This document shows, piece by piece, positions 21,833 to 32,866 of a stretch of DNA of 64,000 nucleotides. Each line of letters starts with the position of its first letter. Position 1 is the first letter of the stretch. The notes under the pieces were generated by a model. It made no database searches. It was given only the letters and a program-made list of their open reading frames with translations, and was not told the DNA's origin. Both the position numbers and the translations under genes were made by a program. This DNA is from Guadua angustifolia (Eukaryota > Streptophyta > Magnoliopsida > Poales > Poaceae): assembly GCA_036346375.1 (NCBI GenBank), contig CM070520.1, positions 46,519,854 through 46,583,853 on the forward strand, in the 5' to 3' direction.

Positions 21833-23050
21833 CTACATTATGTTACATCAAGATAACTGTTAGTTCATTTTTCGATAATGAATTGTTGAACCAAAACCAA
21901 AATATTAGCTAGATCCACACCTTCAATTCGAGCTAAATAATAATCCAAGCAAAATCTAAACTCACACAACAAGTTTTTGCAACCTACAAAAGAATTGGTC
22001 GATCGAGTCGGATTCAAAATTGAATAAAATTCACAATGACTTTGTTTGCAAATTATGTTGAAATTGTAACACCCTAAAAATTATAACAACCGCTACAGTC
22101 ATGTTGAAATTGTAACACCCTAAAATTTTCCAAATTATTATTCAATCATTTATTTTATTTTTTTCTAAATCTCTACCACTTAATTAATGATGTTTTCAAA
22201 AATAATTTCTTGATGGAAATTAAAACCAAAATTATACTAGAAATAATTTTTCTAAGTTTAAAATATTCCAAAGTATTTTTGAAAACTTTTTAAAATTTTG
22301 AACTCATTTTATATTTTCTATAAAGCCATTCAGATTTCGATATTATTTTAATTAAGTAAATGAATTTAAATTTCTTCTTTTCCACATAACTATTGCCATT
22401 TGAAGATCCCAAACTCCATGATTTTCATGCACCATTCTCCCCCCAACTACGTGCAACCAAACCTCATCCTTCATCGATCGATGGAACTAAAACCTAAATT
22501 TAAGCTAAATCCACACATTAAATGCGAGCTACATTATAATCCAAAGAAATTCTAAGCTTACACAACAAATTTTTGTATCCTATTTGAAAAGATCAAACTA
22601 GATCTCTACATTCATAATCTTTCATCAATCATGGGAAAAGATCAAATTTTTTTTCATAATTCAAGCAAAAAAGAGGCTCCATTTAACACCAAATGAAGTG
22701 AGGAATAATGTTACTAACCTTAATTATCTTGGTTGCGAGTAAAATGACCAAAATTTTGAAATTTGGGCAGCACCTCCCTCTACATTCATAATATTTCATC
22801 AATCATGGGAAAAGATCAAATTTTCTTCATAATTCAAGCAAAAAAGAGGTTCCATTTATCACCAAATGAAGTGAGGAATGATGTTACTAACCTTAGTTAC
22901 CTTGGTTGCGAGTAAAATGACCAAAATTTTGAAATTTGGGCAGCACCTCCCCTCCCTTGAAGCTCTTGGTCAAGCTCCTTTGTTCTTGTCGCAAGACTTT
23001 GAAATGATCTTGGTCTGATAGAGAGCGGGAGGAGGAAGAAGTTTAAATTG
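21833..23050. other. CACTA 5' leader region
   Basis: AT-rich, no gene seen. It contains two TTGAAATTGTAACACCCTAAA words (22059 and 22102) that resemble gypsy LTR starts, followed by no recognisable LTR body, and the tandem repeat at 22604-22955. Confidence 0.5.
22604..22955. repeat. ~175-bp direct tandem duplication
   Basis: Two neighbouring copies start at about 22603 and 22778. They share TCTACATTCATAAT, CATGGGAAAAGATCAAA, ACCAAATGAAGTGAGGAAT and GAAATTTGGGCAGCACCTCC. Divergence is only a few bases, which suggests a fairly recent duplication. Confidence 0.9.
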
Positions 23051-23296
23051 GGACTCAAAACCGGTTGAAGGCACCAACCGGTACTGATGGTCTCACATCA
23101 GTATCGGTTCATGTCACGAACCGGTACTAGTGAGCTCCCGCTAAATAGTACCTACTGATGTTAGACCATCGATGCGGTTGGTGTCTTGAACTGCATCGAT
23201 CTCCCCCAGCCTCAGAGCCGTTGAACCGGGATCGTTCTAACTATCGGTCCCGGTTCGCACTCAACCGCATCTTGATGGGCCGGTAGCAAAGATCGG
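23050..23296. repeat. CACTA 5' subterminal repeat region
   Basis: Repeated AACCGGT / ACCGGTACT words occur in both orientations (about 23060, 23078, 23120), followed by GGTTGGTGTCTTGAACTGC and ATCGATG words. It matches the vocabulary at the left end of the element. Confidence 0.8.
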
Positions 23297-23309
23297 TTCT
23301 GTAGTAGTG
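23297..23309 (-). repeat. CACTA right terminal inverted repeat
   Basis: Reverse complement reads CACTACTACAGAA. It is followed by ATC (23310-23312), the copy of the duplication at 315-317. Confidence 0.95.
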
Positions 23310-23999
23310 ATCATATCTGTTATGCCTTTCCATAAATGTCTCAGTGTTTTCACCCACCTTGGTGTCTTTTCGTTTGATCAGATGATACCCCAGGATTATC
23401 CTGGCCTGATCCCCGTGGATGCACACCCATCAGAGCCATGGTAAGTGCATCGTTTCTTTTCAAAACGAAAATTGGAACCAAGATTTGTCCTGTATTTCCA
23501 AAAGTAAAGAATAAATTGCATGTGTTGGTAATAAATACATCAGATATGATTCAGTATAATGTTATTGTGTACAAAACACAAATAAATTCTGGCCCTACCG
23601 CTATGGAAAATAATCTAGAAATCTTTAGGATGCGCCTTTTTTTGCATTGCTTCTCTTGTCTGTCATGTTTCCAAGCTTCCTTGCTTTCCATTTCAAGTAT
23701 GGCTGTTTCTATATTTCAAGTTCATTCTTAATGACGATTGTTTCTATATTTTATGATTCTTTCTTATCTTCTAAAATGTTCTTTAGCATTATCATAATTA
23801 TGGTTTAATAATAGTTAGGACCCACCAAAATGAGGGTTAGGCGTTTTTGTTTTTACGAGAACTCTGGTGTATTTCCTTTTTTCATAGCAACTGTAAAACT
23901 GCTGTCCTCAGCTTTTGTTGTAATAAATTTCTTGTGTAACACAGGATTATGATGCGTCATATTGTCCTCTCAGTTTATATCTGGAACTATCATACGAAG

Positions 24000-25123
24000 G
24001 CAAGTGACTGCTCTCCGTAATCTGTATGTACTATATGTGGTCCAAGCGTTAGCCCTGCTTAAAGTGTAGGAATTTGAAAGGAAAGGAAACATTTACTCTT
24101 CTCAAATCTTAACCACTTCTTAGGGCATACGTAAGAGCATGTGCAATAGTAGAGATGACTATTGTCTATATACTCCTCTATATCATATAATGATAAAACT
24201 AAAGATAACTTTTATAATGGATGATATTTTTCCTTCCTAATACAAGTTGCACAAATCTTGAAGCAAGCGAAGGGTAAGTAATCACTGTCTATCATTCACT
24301 CATACTTTAATATTTGTGTAACTTTAAAAAATAAAAGCATAGAAGCACCTCTCTACAATCTTTTATGCACCACCCTTCTAATACGGGTTGCACAAATTTT
24401 AAAGCAAATGAAGTGGTAACTAATCATTGTCCACCATTCCTTTATAATTTAATATTTATACAACTTTCAAATAACGATGTTTGCCACAACTAGGTTTCCA
24501 TGATAGGTATTTTTGTGGGGAGGCTAACATGTCAATTAGTTTTCACGTGTGAGCATAATCGCGCCGGGTACACGACCTGGGTGACTGGGTAAGCATTTGT
24601 GGCCATGAACATGTTTGTGAGCATAAGTACTAAAGCAATTAGGTTATTTGCAAAATCCCTTGTTTGTCTCATCGACAAGGTTGGTTCAGACCCATATGTA
24701 GGTGAGACGTTGAGTGGCGTATGAGGGATGATGCAAATATTCGGTGGCATATAAGGAGTTCCCCTGTTTTTAAATGTTAGCGGTACGGCTAGAAAGTTTG
24801 GCCACACGCATTTTTCTAGTGTTATTTGGACACGGACATGTGAGTTAGAATCCAGCTCGGATTCAGGGTATCCGATTCAGCAAAAAATTTTGAACACGTG
24901 AAATGCTACTCGAAATCAGATATGGATGTCGGAATCCGAATGAAATTGGAGATGTCCTATTTGGCAAAATTTTTTGGACATAGGTGTCCAAGTAACGCCG
25001 CATTTTTCAAGAAAATAGGGAGCAAACATTCATGTACAAGTTTTCTCCATGCTTATTAGCAATTGAGATATGCTTTTGGACGTATTTGGACTAACCAAGG
25101 TATGCCGATACATTTGACCGCAG
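24000..25123. other. Gene A intron (GC-AG donor) with a tandem duplication
   Basis: The intron starts GCAAGTG at 24000 instead of GT. Inside, 24233-24327 and 24373-24470 are diverged direct copies (TTCTAATACGGGTTGCACAA, ...CATTCACTCATACTTTAATA-like). The GAGCATGTGCAATAG start near 24132 looks like a MITE end. Otherwise nothing recognised. Confidence 0.6.
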
Positions 25124-26149
25124 GAAACGGTGAACTTGCTCCAAGCCGCGGAGGAAACAAGAGGCATGCTTCCTGACTTTAACTGCTTACTTCAGGTTCT
25201 TTCCCGGCGCAGCCATGCTAATAGGTTAACCACTCCCAACTGCAGTTATGACAGCAAAATTTATTGCGCGAAATAGTTGGTTTGCGGCCGGAGATCACGA
25301 TGGTTACATACGGGTGCACACATATGTCACAAAGCAGAAGGTCAAGAGGTTCAAAGCTCATACATTCAGCGTCATGTGCTTGGACGTCCATCGAACTGAG
25401 CCCTACATGCTGTCAGCGGGCACGCACGACCCGATCAAGCTGTGGGACTGGAGCAAGGGCTGGGAGTGCATTAGGACATTTGACACGCTATCCATATCAT
25501 GTCAGGTCAAATTTAACCCAAAGGACGCGAAAAAGTTTGCTAGTGCTTCCATGAATGGTTTACAGGTACAGTGAAGGTTTGGGCTTTCGTCCTCTGCGTT
25601 TTGGTAATTAAGCACAATTGTAGACAGTCCATATTAACGTACTTTCGTTAACTGAAAGTATATATAGGTTTGGGATATTGGTTCTTCCTGTTGTGAATTC
25701 ACATTGACCGGGCGTGAATCGGTGATGGAGTGTTTTGATTACTTTACTCGTGGTGATCAGCTATACCTGACCACTGTTTCTTGGGACAATACTGTCAAGG
25801 TAAGGCATCTTCACTGAAGGATGTTTCGCTAGCTGTTGATCATCTGTACGGAATATCGTCGTAATGCATCTCTTCTTGTTGAGCCAGATTTGGAGCTACC
25901 AGAGCAGGACTTGTGTTCAGACACTGAAAGGACATGCGGATCATGTTTGCGCTGTCTGTTCCCATCCCGATGTTCCGATACTAGTTACAGGCTCAATTGA
26001 CGGGACAGTTCGTCTGTGGAACTCGACTACCTTCAGGTAAGCACCTACGGCATCACTAGGCTTGAACACGTTAATTGTGCCCAATTCAGTTCCAAAATTA
26101 GTTCTCATATTATAATTTTCCAAATTTATATATTTATTTTTTATACCCC

Positions 26150-26418
26150 TTATTTATATGCTTTAATCCAATGTTTTTTACCATTGTTATTATGAATTTA
26201 TATATATTTGTGTTGAAATTTGTGGAATATTTTTGTTCATGTGTGTCCTATCCAATCTCCATATCCTTTATTATAGCATTGACTACAACCAAATTGCAAC
26301 CGGACTCTATCCCTAATTTGACTTTAACTTGAATCCTATTTCTAACATGACTCCAAGTCACATACGACTTGGACTCTTATTTATCTCTAATATTAAATCT
26401 CCAACACTCCCTCTCAAG
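26150..26418 (-). mobile_element. Possible Copia-type LTR remnant (3' end)
   Basis: On the minus strand CTTGAGAGGGAG (26407-26418) is followed by TGTTGGAGATTTAATATTAG, the usual polypurine tract plus LTR start of plant Copia elements. No second LTR, TSD or pol was found. The left limit is a guess. It sits in the large intron between the exons ending at 26036 and starting at 28683. Confidence 0.4.
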
Positions 26419-26499
26419 ATAGATATGAGATAAAACCATGACTATATTATTACATAATGCAATACACTCACTAGAATATTTACTTTTGCCAAACCTATA

Positions 26500-27057
26500 G
26501 CCAATTTTATGGCAAACACTACCTCCGGTGCCACAATTGAAACCACCTCCAATATCGTCGTCCTTGCTGTTCACACCATCCATACTATGTCCAACACCAT
26601 CACACAAACGCAACCCACGAGTACTATCACCTACACCACCATTAACTACAGTAACCACAACCACGATCACCATCTCAACCGCCTCAAACTCAGCTACCCA
26701 CCACAATCATCACCTCAACCATGCCTCAACCAACATAAACTCCTCCACCTTCTTCAATATCACCCTCAGTCTTGGCCTCCTCAACTACCCACATGCTTTA
26801 AGTATTGGTTTGCACCGTCACCACCTCTAGCCCCAGACACCCTACCCTCCACCACCTCTCCCAACATGCCCTCGACCACCTCGGCTTCCACCCCCTCTCC
26901 TCTAACATACCTCCCACCATCTTGACCTCTGCTATTTACCATCACATCTACCGCACCTCTCCACCAATGCTACCTCTAGCACCAACACCTCGATAGCTAC
27001 CACTAACAACATGGCCATTGCCTTCACCAGAGTTACCACCTACTCCTACTACTACCA
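26500..27057. other. C-rich, CCACCA-repeat low-complexity stretch
   Basis: Strand-asymmetric sequence rich in ACCACC/CACCAC on +. It resumes after the hAT-like element (27740 to about 28200), so the insertion split one original stretch. The + frame (26509-26925) is Thr/Ser/Pro/His low-complexity with no motif and is probably not a gene. It may be a decayed internal region of the element whose LTR start is at 26406. Confidence 0.45.
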
Positions 27058-27065
27058 ACCATGCT

Positions 27066-27731
27066 TATCACGGTGTCGCCTAGGCGACGCCTAGTCGCCG
27101 CCTAGGCGTCCAGTCGCCGGGGCAGGACCGCCAGGGTGGCTCGCCTCGCCTGGAGATGAGCGCGCGGAGAGGAGACGACGACGACGAAGCTCTGCCCGTC
27201 CGCCTCCACCGCCGGCGACTAGATCCGGTAAATTCCCGTCGCCTAACTCGCCTCCACCTCTGTCGCCGCCACTTCCGTCGCCTCCACCTCCATCGCCGCC
27301 ACTTCCATCGCCTCCACCGTCGCCCTGGGAATCCGGCAAGGGGGGCTCGATGTCGACAGCATGGAGTCTTCGACGGCGTGGAGGCGGATCTGGTTGGCGT
27401 CGTCGCCCTGGATGGGGGAGGAGAGAAACGGAGGGAGGAGGCTGGAGGCGATGGCGAAAGACTGGGGATTTAGGGTTAGGCGATGCTGGAGGCTGGGTCT
27501 CGGCTGGGCGAGAGAGAGGGAGGGAGGGAGGGAAGCTGGGCCGATTGGGTGGGCCGGCGAGAGAGAGAGAGGGGGAGGGAGGCTGGGCCGGCTAAGTGGG
27601 CTGAGGGGATGGGCCGGCTAGGTGGGCTGAGGGGATTTAATAAATTTTTTAGTCATCTAATCCTCGCCTAGGTGCCCGCCTAGGCGTCCAGGCGCCCCGG
27701 AGGCGACTCGCCTCGCCGGGGCGCCGTGATA
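27066..27731. mobile_element. 666-bp GC-rich non-autonomous hAT-like element
   Basis: The ends are inverted: TATCACGG at 27066 and CCGTGATA at 27731. Flanking 8-bp sequences ACCATGCT (27058-27065) and ACCTTGCT (27732-27739) match at 7 of 8 positions, as a hAT duplication would. Both ends contain repeated CGCCTAGGCG palindromes (27075-27115 and 27662-27690). The interior is about two-thirds G+C with AGAGAG / GGGAGG runs and no transposase. It sits inside an intron of gene A. Confidence 0.7.
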
Positions 27732-28204
27732 ACCTTGCTACCAACACCACCATCAGCACATGCCACCATTACCTATGGGCTTACCAACTAGCACCTCGTT
27801 TTCTACCAACTCCACCAAATCCACATCTTGAACAATGTTCTCGTCCTGTTTCAATGTCTCTCTACCTTGCCCTAAAAACTCCAAGACCTATGCTTCCACA
27901 ACCATCACCTCCGTAGAAACAGCACAATGCCCATGCACCTTTTCTCATGACCCCCTGCCTGCATGTAGTAACACATAATGCATGCACGTCCTTCCTTCGA
28001 TCTACTCGTCCATACCCACACAATGTTAATAGGAAGCCGTACAAAATCAGCCATACCAAATCCCCTAATCCGTGCCACATAACAACAACTCCTCTTCAAT
28101 CTCGATCAACACACCCTGCCCACCAAACTATGCCGTGTATTTTTCCACGATCATGGCAACCTTTCAAACATTGATGTCAACACAAATCACAAACGTAGCA
28201 CCTA

Positions 28205-28682
28205 CACCTCTGGTATACACACGACATAGTCAAGTGGCAAATCTATATTTTTTTCCTTTTTTAATTTTTCCTCTCTTTTTCCTTCTCTCTCTCTCTCTCT
28301 CATCCTTTTCCTTTTATTTTTTCTCAGACCTTTTTTATGGAAAAGAAAAGGACCTCAAAATTTTTAGTATACATGCCTTTGCTGTATTACTGGCCTAATC
28401 TTCCCTTGTTTACTTAAGCAGAGGTTGCATCTATACCTAAAGAGTGAATTAATTGTGAGAGTTGGAATGTTTTAGTTAGTTACTTATTTTTTTTAAACGG
28501 AGTTAGCTGTGTTAATGAGCAATATCGTAATGTCGGATGGTGACAACTGACAAGATTAATAGGTGACAAGCCAGATGGAATTTGCCCATCAGTTATGCAT
28601 AGAGACATTAGAGATATGATCTTCCTCCATTTTCTTGAGCTAACAGTTTCAGAAAAAAATATTGTTTTCCATAATCTTCTAG
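28205..28682. other. Gene A intron, pyrimidine-rich stretch
   Basis: A T/C-rich run with (CT)n at about 28280-28300. Nothing else recognised before the acceptor at 28681-28682. Confidence 0.4.
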
Positions 28683-28920
28683 GCTTGAGAGCATACTGGA
28701 CTCTGAGCTCGGAAGGGTTACTGCTATGGCATATGTGAAGGGTTCAAGAAGGTACGTAATTAAAAGGATCCTGCTGTTCGTCTTGATGTTTGCTTGCGGA
28801 GATTGTTGCTTCCCTGCAACTGCAGCAAATGTTAATCAAATGAAACCTGGTATCAATTTTGATAATATGTTGAATTATAAATTTTGTTCCTCAGAGTTGT
28901 CCATTTATATTTTAGTAATG

Positions 28921-29812
28921 GGATAATTTATAGTATACCACTTGAGCGTTTGGCAACTACTAGAATAACACTCCACAAACTTTTCTTCAGAGAATATCAC
29001 TTCGAACATGTTTGGTTCCACACAATACCATTTTCACTCTTTTTCCTCTTTTTAAATCATTTTAGACCTTTTAACATGTGTGAAAAGACACATTTGCCCC
29101 CACGCATAGCAGTATGGCACTTGCATTATTATATTGAGTAGTGATATGTTAAGCATTGTCTAATATCTACCGTTCTACTAGATTTAGTATGCCCTCGACT
29201 TCCTTGATTCTGGAACCTATGTTAGTATAACGTTAATTGGTTGTGTGTTTTTAAATACGTGATATGTCCTAAATTGTTAGAATCCTAATGTTGCAATGTG
29301 TGTCTCTTGTTCAACATGCTTCTTTCAATCATACTTCTTTATTTCGCTATCAGGTGCTTCTTTCAAGATACACATTGTTTTTAACATATACCATGTGTGA
29401 ACAAGATCTTTGTATATATCAATCATGTGCTAACTGGTTGCTTCTGTTGAGTATCTTCTATCTTGCACCCGAACGGCCTAGTAAAGACAGAACCAAGATA
29501 ACTTATATTAGTCACAGGGCATAGCGTTAGCCGCAACAGAGCCTCACGGTCGCAGTCACGTGTTCACGGTCATGCTTGTTTGGGCCGAATCATTTGCTAT
29601 CTCACAACATAGCAATTAGTTGGGTCAGACCGCAAGGGGCAAATGTGTCTTTTTGCACTATTAAAAGGTGCAACATGATTTTACAAAGAAGAGGAAAAAA
29701 TGGAAATGGTATTGTGTGGAAACAAACTTGTTTGGAGTAGTATCTCTCAAGAAAAATCTTTGGAGTGGTGTTCCTATAGTTGCTAATCTTTGAAGTGGTA
29801 TAATATGAATTA
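28921..29812. mobile_element. Fold-back element with ~180-bp inverted arms
   Basis: The left arm 28921-29100 and right arm 29639-29812 are inverted copies. GTATACCACTT and ACACAATACCATTT occur in the left arm. On the reversed strand the right arm reads TTATACCACTTCAAAG, ACACAATACCATTTCC and GACACATTTGCCCC. The 540 bp between them carry no recognised gene. The family is unknown to me. A Stowaway MITE lies directly at its right edge. It is within the last intron of gene A. Confidence 0.75.
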
Positions 29813-30070
29813 CTCCCTCCGGTTCACAAAAACTTATCGGTTTGGGATACATGCAGTCAAACTTTTAAACTTTAGCTATCAATATCTTTTTAAATATTTA
29901 GATTGGATACATGAAAATCATATGTGTAGATTCGTCTCGACACATACTTGTAAAATATTATAATTTTATTGGATTTTTTTAAATATATTACAATAGAAAT
30001 TAGTGGTCAAAGTTGAATTTTGGTGACCGTGTCGATGTCCAAAATAATAACTATCTGTAACCAGAGGGAG
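29813..30070. mobile_element. Stowaway-type MITE, 258 bp
   Basis: Begins CTCCCTCCGGTTCACAAAAA and ends ACCAGAGGGAG, with a TA duplication on each side (29811-29812 and 30071-30072). TIR sequence, length and TA target fit the Stowaway (Tc1/mariner-derived) family of grasses. It lies in the last intron of gene A. Confidence 0.92.
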
Positions 30071-30464
30071 TACTATTTCAGTAATTCATTGTGTTCTGCA
30101 GTAGTATTGAGATCTGGCGTTGCTACAAATGTCCCTAGAGTAAGTAATTGTCACACCATGACAAATCCTGCCCTGACTATACTAACAGATGAACTCCTTT
30201 TATTTACACTTGTACTTAACATGCTTTTCTGCAACTACTGGGAATCAATACACCAAATGGGTCAACTTACGCATGTACAACGTGCGCCACAATTCTTTGT
30301 TTTGCCGTTCTTTCTCGATCTCCAATTTCAAACTTGTGTGTAATTCACAACCTGTTAAAATGTGCAGGATTGTGATCGGATTTGATGAAGGATTAGCAAT
30401 GACAGAAATTTACCACGAACAACCTGGTGCTACCAGGTCAAAAGATCATATGAGCAACAGATAA

Positions 30465-31176
30465 GGATATTCAAACTGTTCATGTCAAGGCAGGCTGGGG
30501 TGGAGACAGATAATGGATGAGTTCCACATTTGGGGTTTGGTGCTTGTCTGTTGTATTGCTCCCATGCCCTTCTGATTCCATCTAGGGGTGTAAAGGTTGA
30601 ATTGAAATTTGAAGTAAAGAAATTGATGATAGGGTTGGCATCAGTCAGAAGACCATTTGAGCAAGATGGAGGGAAGACATTTAGATAATCAAGATCTGCA
30701 ATTTGGAGGCCAATGGAGCATTTTTGTTAATCTGAGTTTATGGATATACCCTGCACCCTATTCATGCGTACTAATTGTGTTTTACTCGTCTTTTCGTCGT
30801 TTTGTCCTCTAAACTAATTTGCTGGGACCGGTTGATGCAAACAACATAAAGCACTTGCTTACATACTGTATCTTGTTCACTCTGTTGCATGGCTCCCCCT
30901 TCCCTCCTTAAATTCAATCCTTGTTGTTGAATATACAAGTTGATACTTGTTGATTAATTTCTGCGCTATACGTGTCATGTTTAGAGGTGGGAGCTGGGCT
31001 GAGCCAGGCCCAACAGGCTTTGGGCTGCGGCATGCCATGCTTGTCTGGCATGACCCCTCATTGTGCTATGCCATGTCGGCCTGACTTGTCTTCGGCGAGG
31101 CCCTGGCACAGCTTAGGGCACGCTATGTTGTGCTAGTCCAGACCTTGTCTGTTGGACGTGTGGAGTCGTGCTCCTT
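30465..31176. other. Gene A 3' flank
   Basis: Probably contains the 3' UTR; no poly(A) signal can be assigned with confidence. Around 30985-31140 is a GGGCTGGGC/GGCCTG-rich stretch like those at 45660 and 46240. No gene seen. Confidence 0.4.
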
Positions 31177-31196
31177 TCCTTGCTCAGTGGCGGAGC

Positions 31197-31896
31197 CATG
31201 GGGGGAGCGTGATGAGGCCTCCTCCTCCCCGGTCGGCCCATGAAGGAGCTAGTCAGCTAGTATGTATTATATATTAATGTATATGTCACAAGGCCAAATA
31301 TGAAACGCCCGACTTCTCACGTTCTCCTGTGCTGCGAATGAAACACCGACTCACCAACCGAACCAATGTCTCGCCTTCTCCTGTTCTCCATGTTGTGTGA
31401 CTCCAGCCAATCGCGACGCTACTCCGCACGAGTGCAATGACGACGTGAGACTCTGCGCGAGATTCTACGACTCCTACTGGTACTACACACGATGGATTTG
31501 CTTGTTAGTTGTTTCTCCTGGACTACACACAATGCGATCATGTGATTGTGATTGGTCATTTGGTCTACAGAATTGCTACTTGCTAGGATGTCCAATTTTC
31601 ATGGACATTTTTGTCTTTGATACAGTGCTAATGTAATATTCGTCTAATCCTCAGGGCAGTGGAGTACTGTGTGCTAAGTGCTAACAATAAGCATTAGGCG
31701 GTGACAGTCGGAGACACCGTTGCGCCTGCTCACATGCGCCGCCACTGCCATCTGCCGCCACCGCTGACAAGGTATTATTAATTATTATATGTTTTTTTGT
31801 TGTACTAATCTATAATAGGTATTAGGTAATCTATTAATTATCAATGATCAGGGCATCAAGCTACATCGATTTAATGTCTATAATTTTGATTTTTAG
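31197..31896. other. hAT 5' region
   Basis: Sequence between the left TIR and the transposase start. A short + frame at 31397-31636 has no motif. Probably leader or promoter. Confidence 0.4.
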
Positions 31897-32866
31897 ATGA
31901 AGAGATATTTTACGCCTTTGTCAAAATCAAAGCCATCCGATGAGATACCATCTACGTCTAGACAACCCGAACGCCCTGATCATAATCATCAAAATCAAAC
32001 CATTGAACTTTCTAATGTGAGACCTTCCATTGCGGCTAAAAAGAAAGCTTGTACTAGCACTAATTTCAGTTCAAGTGACATTGTTGCCGACCCAGGGTTG
32101 TGCAAGCCAATTGAACAATATGAATCTAATATTAGAGATGATGTCAGAAGAGTATACTTGTTAAAGGGATCTTGTCAGCCAATTGGTCATGATTTTCCCT
32201 GTAAACAGCAAGGAAACCATTCAAGATGCTTTCAAAAGACATGGTTTGATGATTTTGATTGGTTAGAATATAGCATAGAGAAAGATGCAGCCTTTTGCTT
32301 TTATTGTTATCTTTTTAAGTCATCAGAGGTTGATAATTGGGCAAATGATGTGTTCACATTTCCAATTGGAAGAAGGCAAGAGAATCATTCAATAAACATG
32401 TTAGTGGAGTAAATAGTGGCCATAACACCGCAAGAGGTCTTTGTGATACTTTCAAAGATCAAGAGCAAAGCATTCGACAAGTGATAGAAACTTGCATCGA
32501 TGAAATGAGAGTTCAATATAAAGCTCATTTAACTGCTGTTGCAAAAGTAGTTCGGTTCCTACTATCACAAGGTCTTGCTTTTCGTGGACACAATGAATCA
32601 TCTAGCTCATCAAATAAAGGAAACTTTAAAGAGTTGCTAGAATGGTACAAAAATAAGATTGAAGATGTTTGCCATGCTATTGATAAAGCTCCTGCAAATA
32701 ACTTGATGACTTCACCACCGATACAAAAGGATTTGGTCAAATCATGTGTTGATGTGGTCATAAAGATCATTATAGATGATATCGGGGATAGTTGTTTCTC
32801 TTTACTTGTTGATGAGCCCCGTGATGTATCAATCAAGGAACAAATGGCTGACATTTTGAGGTTAGT
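31897..32866 (+). pseudogene. hAT transposase, N-terminal exon (TTF-type zinc finger plus DUF4371)
   Basis: Starts MKRYFTPLSKSK. A TTF-type zinc-finger region contains YLLKGSCQPIGHDFPCKQQG, TWFDDFDWLEYSIEKDAAFC and FYCYLFKS. A one-base shift near 32385 moves the frame, which continues as INKHVSGVNSGHN and EMRVQYKAHLTAVAKVVRFL, then LLSQGLAFRGHNESSSS, PIQKDLVKSC and DDIGDSCFSLLVDEPRDVSI. The SLLVDEPRD Asp corresponds to the first catalytic Asp region of this DUF4371 subgroup. The exon ends at MADILR with a GTTAGT donor (32867). It joins to 41737 once the inserted LTR and remaining intron are removed. Frameshift and downstream stops make it inactive. Confidence 0.85.

Larger units (their letters stand above)
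318..23309 (-). mobile_element. CACTA (En/Spm-type) DNA transposon, 23 kb including a nested gypsy element
   Basis: The left end reads CACTACTACGGAA at 318. The right end at 23309 is its inverted copy, CACTACTACAGAA, with one mismatch. A 3-bp ATC duplication flanks both (315-317 and 23310-23312), the TSD length expected of CACTA elements. Both ends carry subterminal ACCGGTAC / GGTTGGTGT repeats. The element holds the two genes usual in grass CACTA elements, both on the minus strand: a TNP2-like transposase (21832 leftwards) and a TNPA-like gene with a Ulp1-type protease domain (4255-940). The transposase is interrupted by a Tekay chromovirus (9160-19728), so the CACTA sequence itself is about 12.4 kb. 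Stops, frameshifts and the interruption make the copy non-autonomous. It lies in an intron of gene A. Confidence 0.95.
23382..30464 (+). pseudogene. Gene A: beta-prime-COP (COPB2)-like WD40 protein, 3' part, probably disabled
   Basis: Eight exons: 23382-23440, 23945-23999, 25124-25195 (uncertain), ~25246-25576, 25668-25799, 25888-26036, 28683-28751 and 30368-30464. They read VDAHPSEPW, SVYIWNYHTK, AKFIARNSWFAAGDHDGYIR, HTFSVMCLDVHRTEPY, DPIKLWDWSKGWECIRTF, VWDIGSSCCEFTLTGRE, IWSYQSRTCVQTLKGHADHV, SIDGTVRLWNSTTF and GRVTAMAYVKGSRR|IVIGFDEGLA, ending AMTEIYHEQPGATR plus about nine residues and a TAA. This follows the WD40 repeats of coatomer beta-prime, where the propeller binds cargo at the Golgi. 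Phases agree across most junctions. Against function: eight extra bases (25559-25566) throw the frame just before GTVK, and the phase between 25195 and 25246 does not fit. Gene B suggests that MSP and kinase exons once preceded it. Intron 1 holds the CACTA element; later introns hold small elements. Confidence 0.72.

Noticed and set aside
22059..22480. TGTAACACCCTAAAA words suggesting a solo LTR
   Set aside because: No matching LTR end or 5-bp duplication could be found.
26509..26925. Thr/Pro/His-rich 138-codon frame in a gene A intron
   Set aside because: Low-complexity CACCAC repeats with no domain. Probably decayed element DNA, so it is listed only as a low-complexity stretch.
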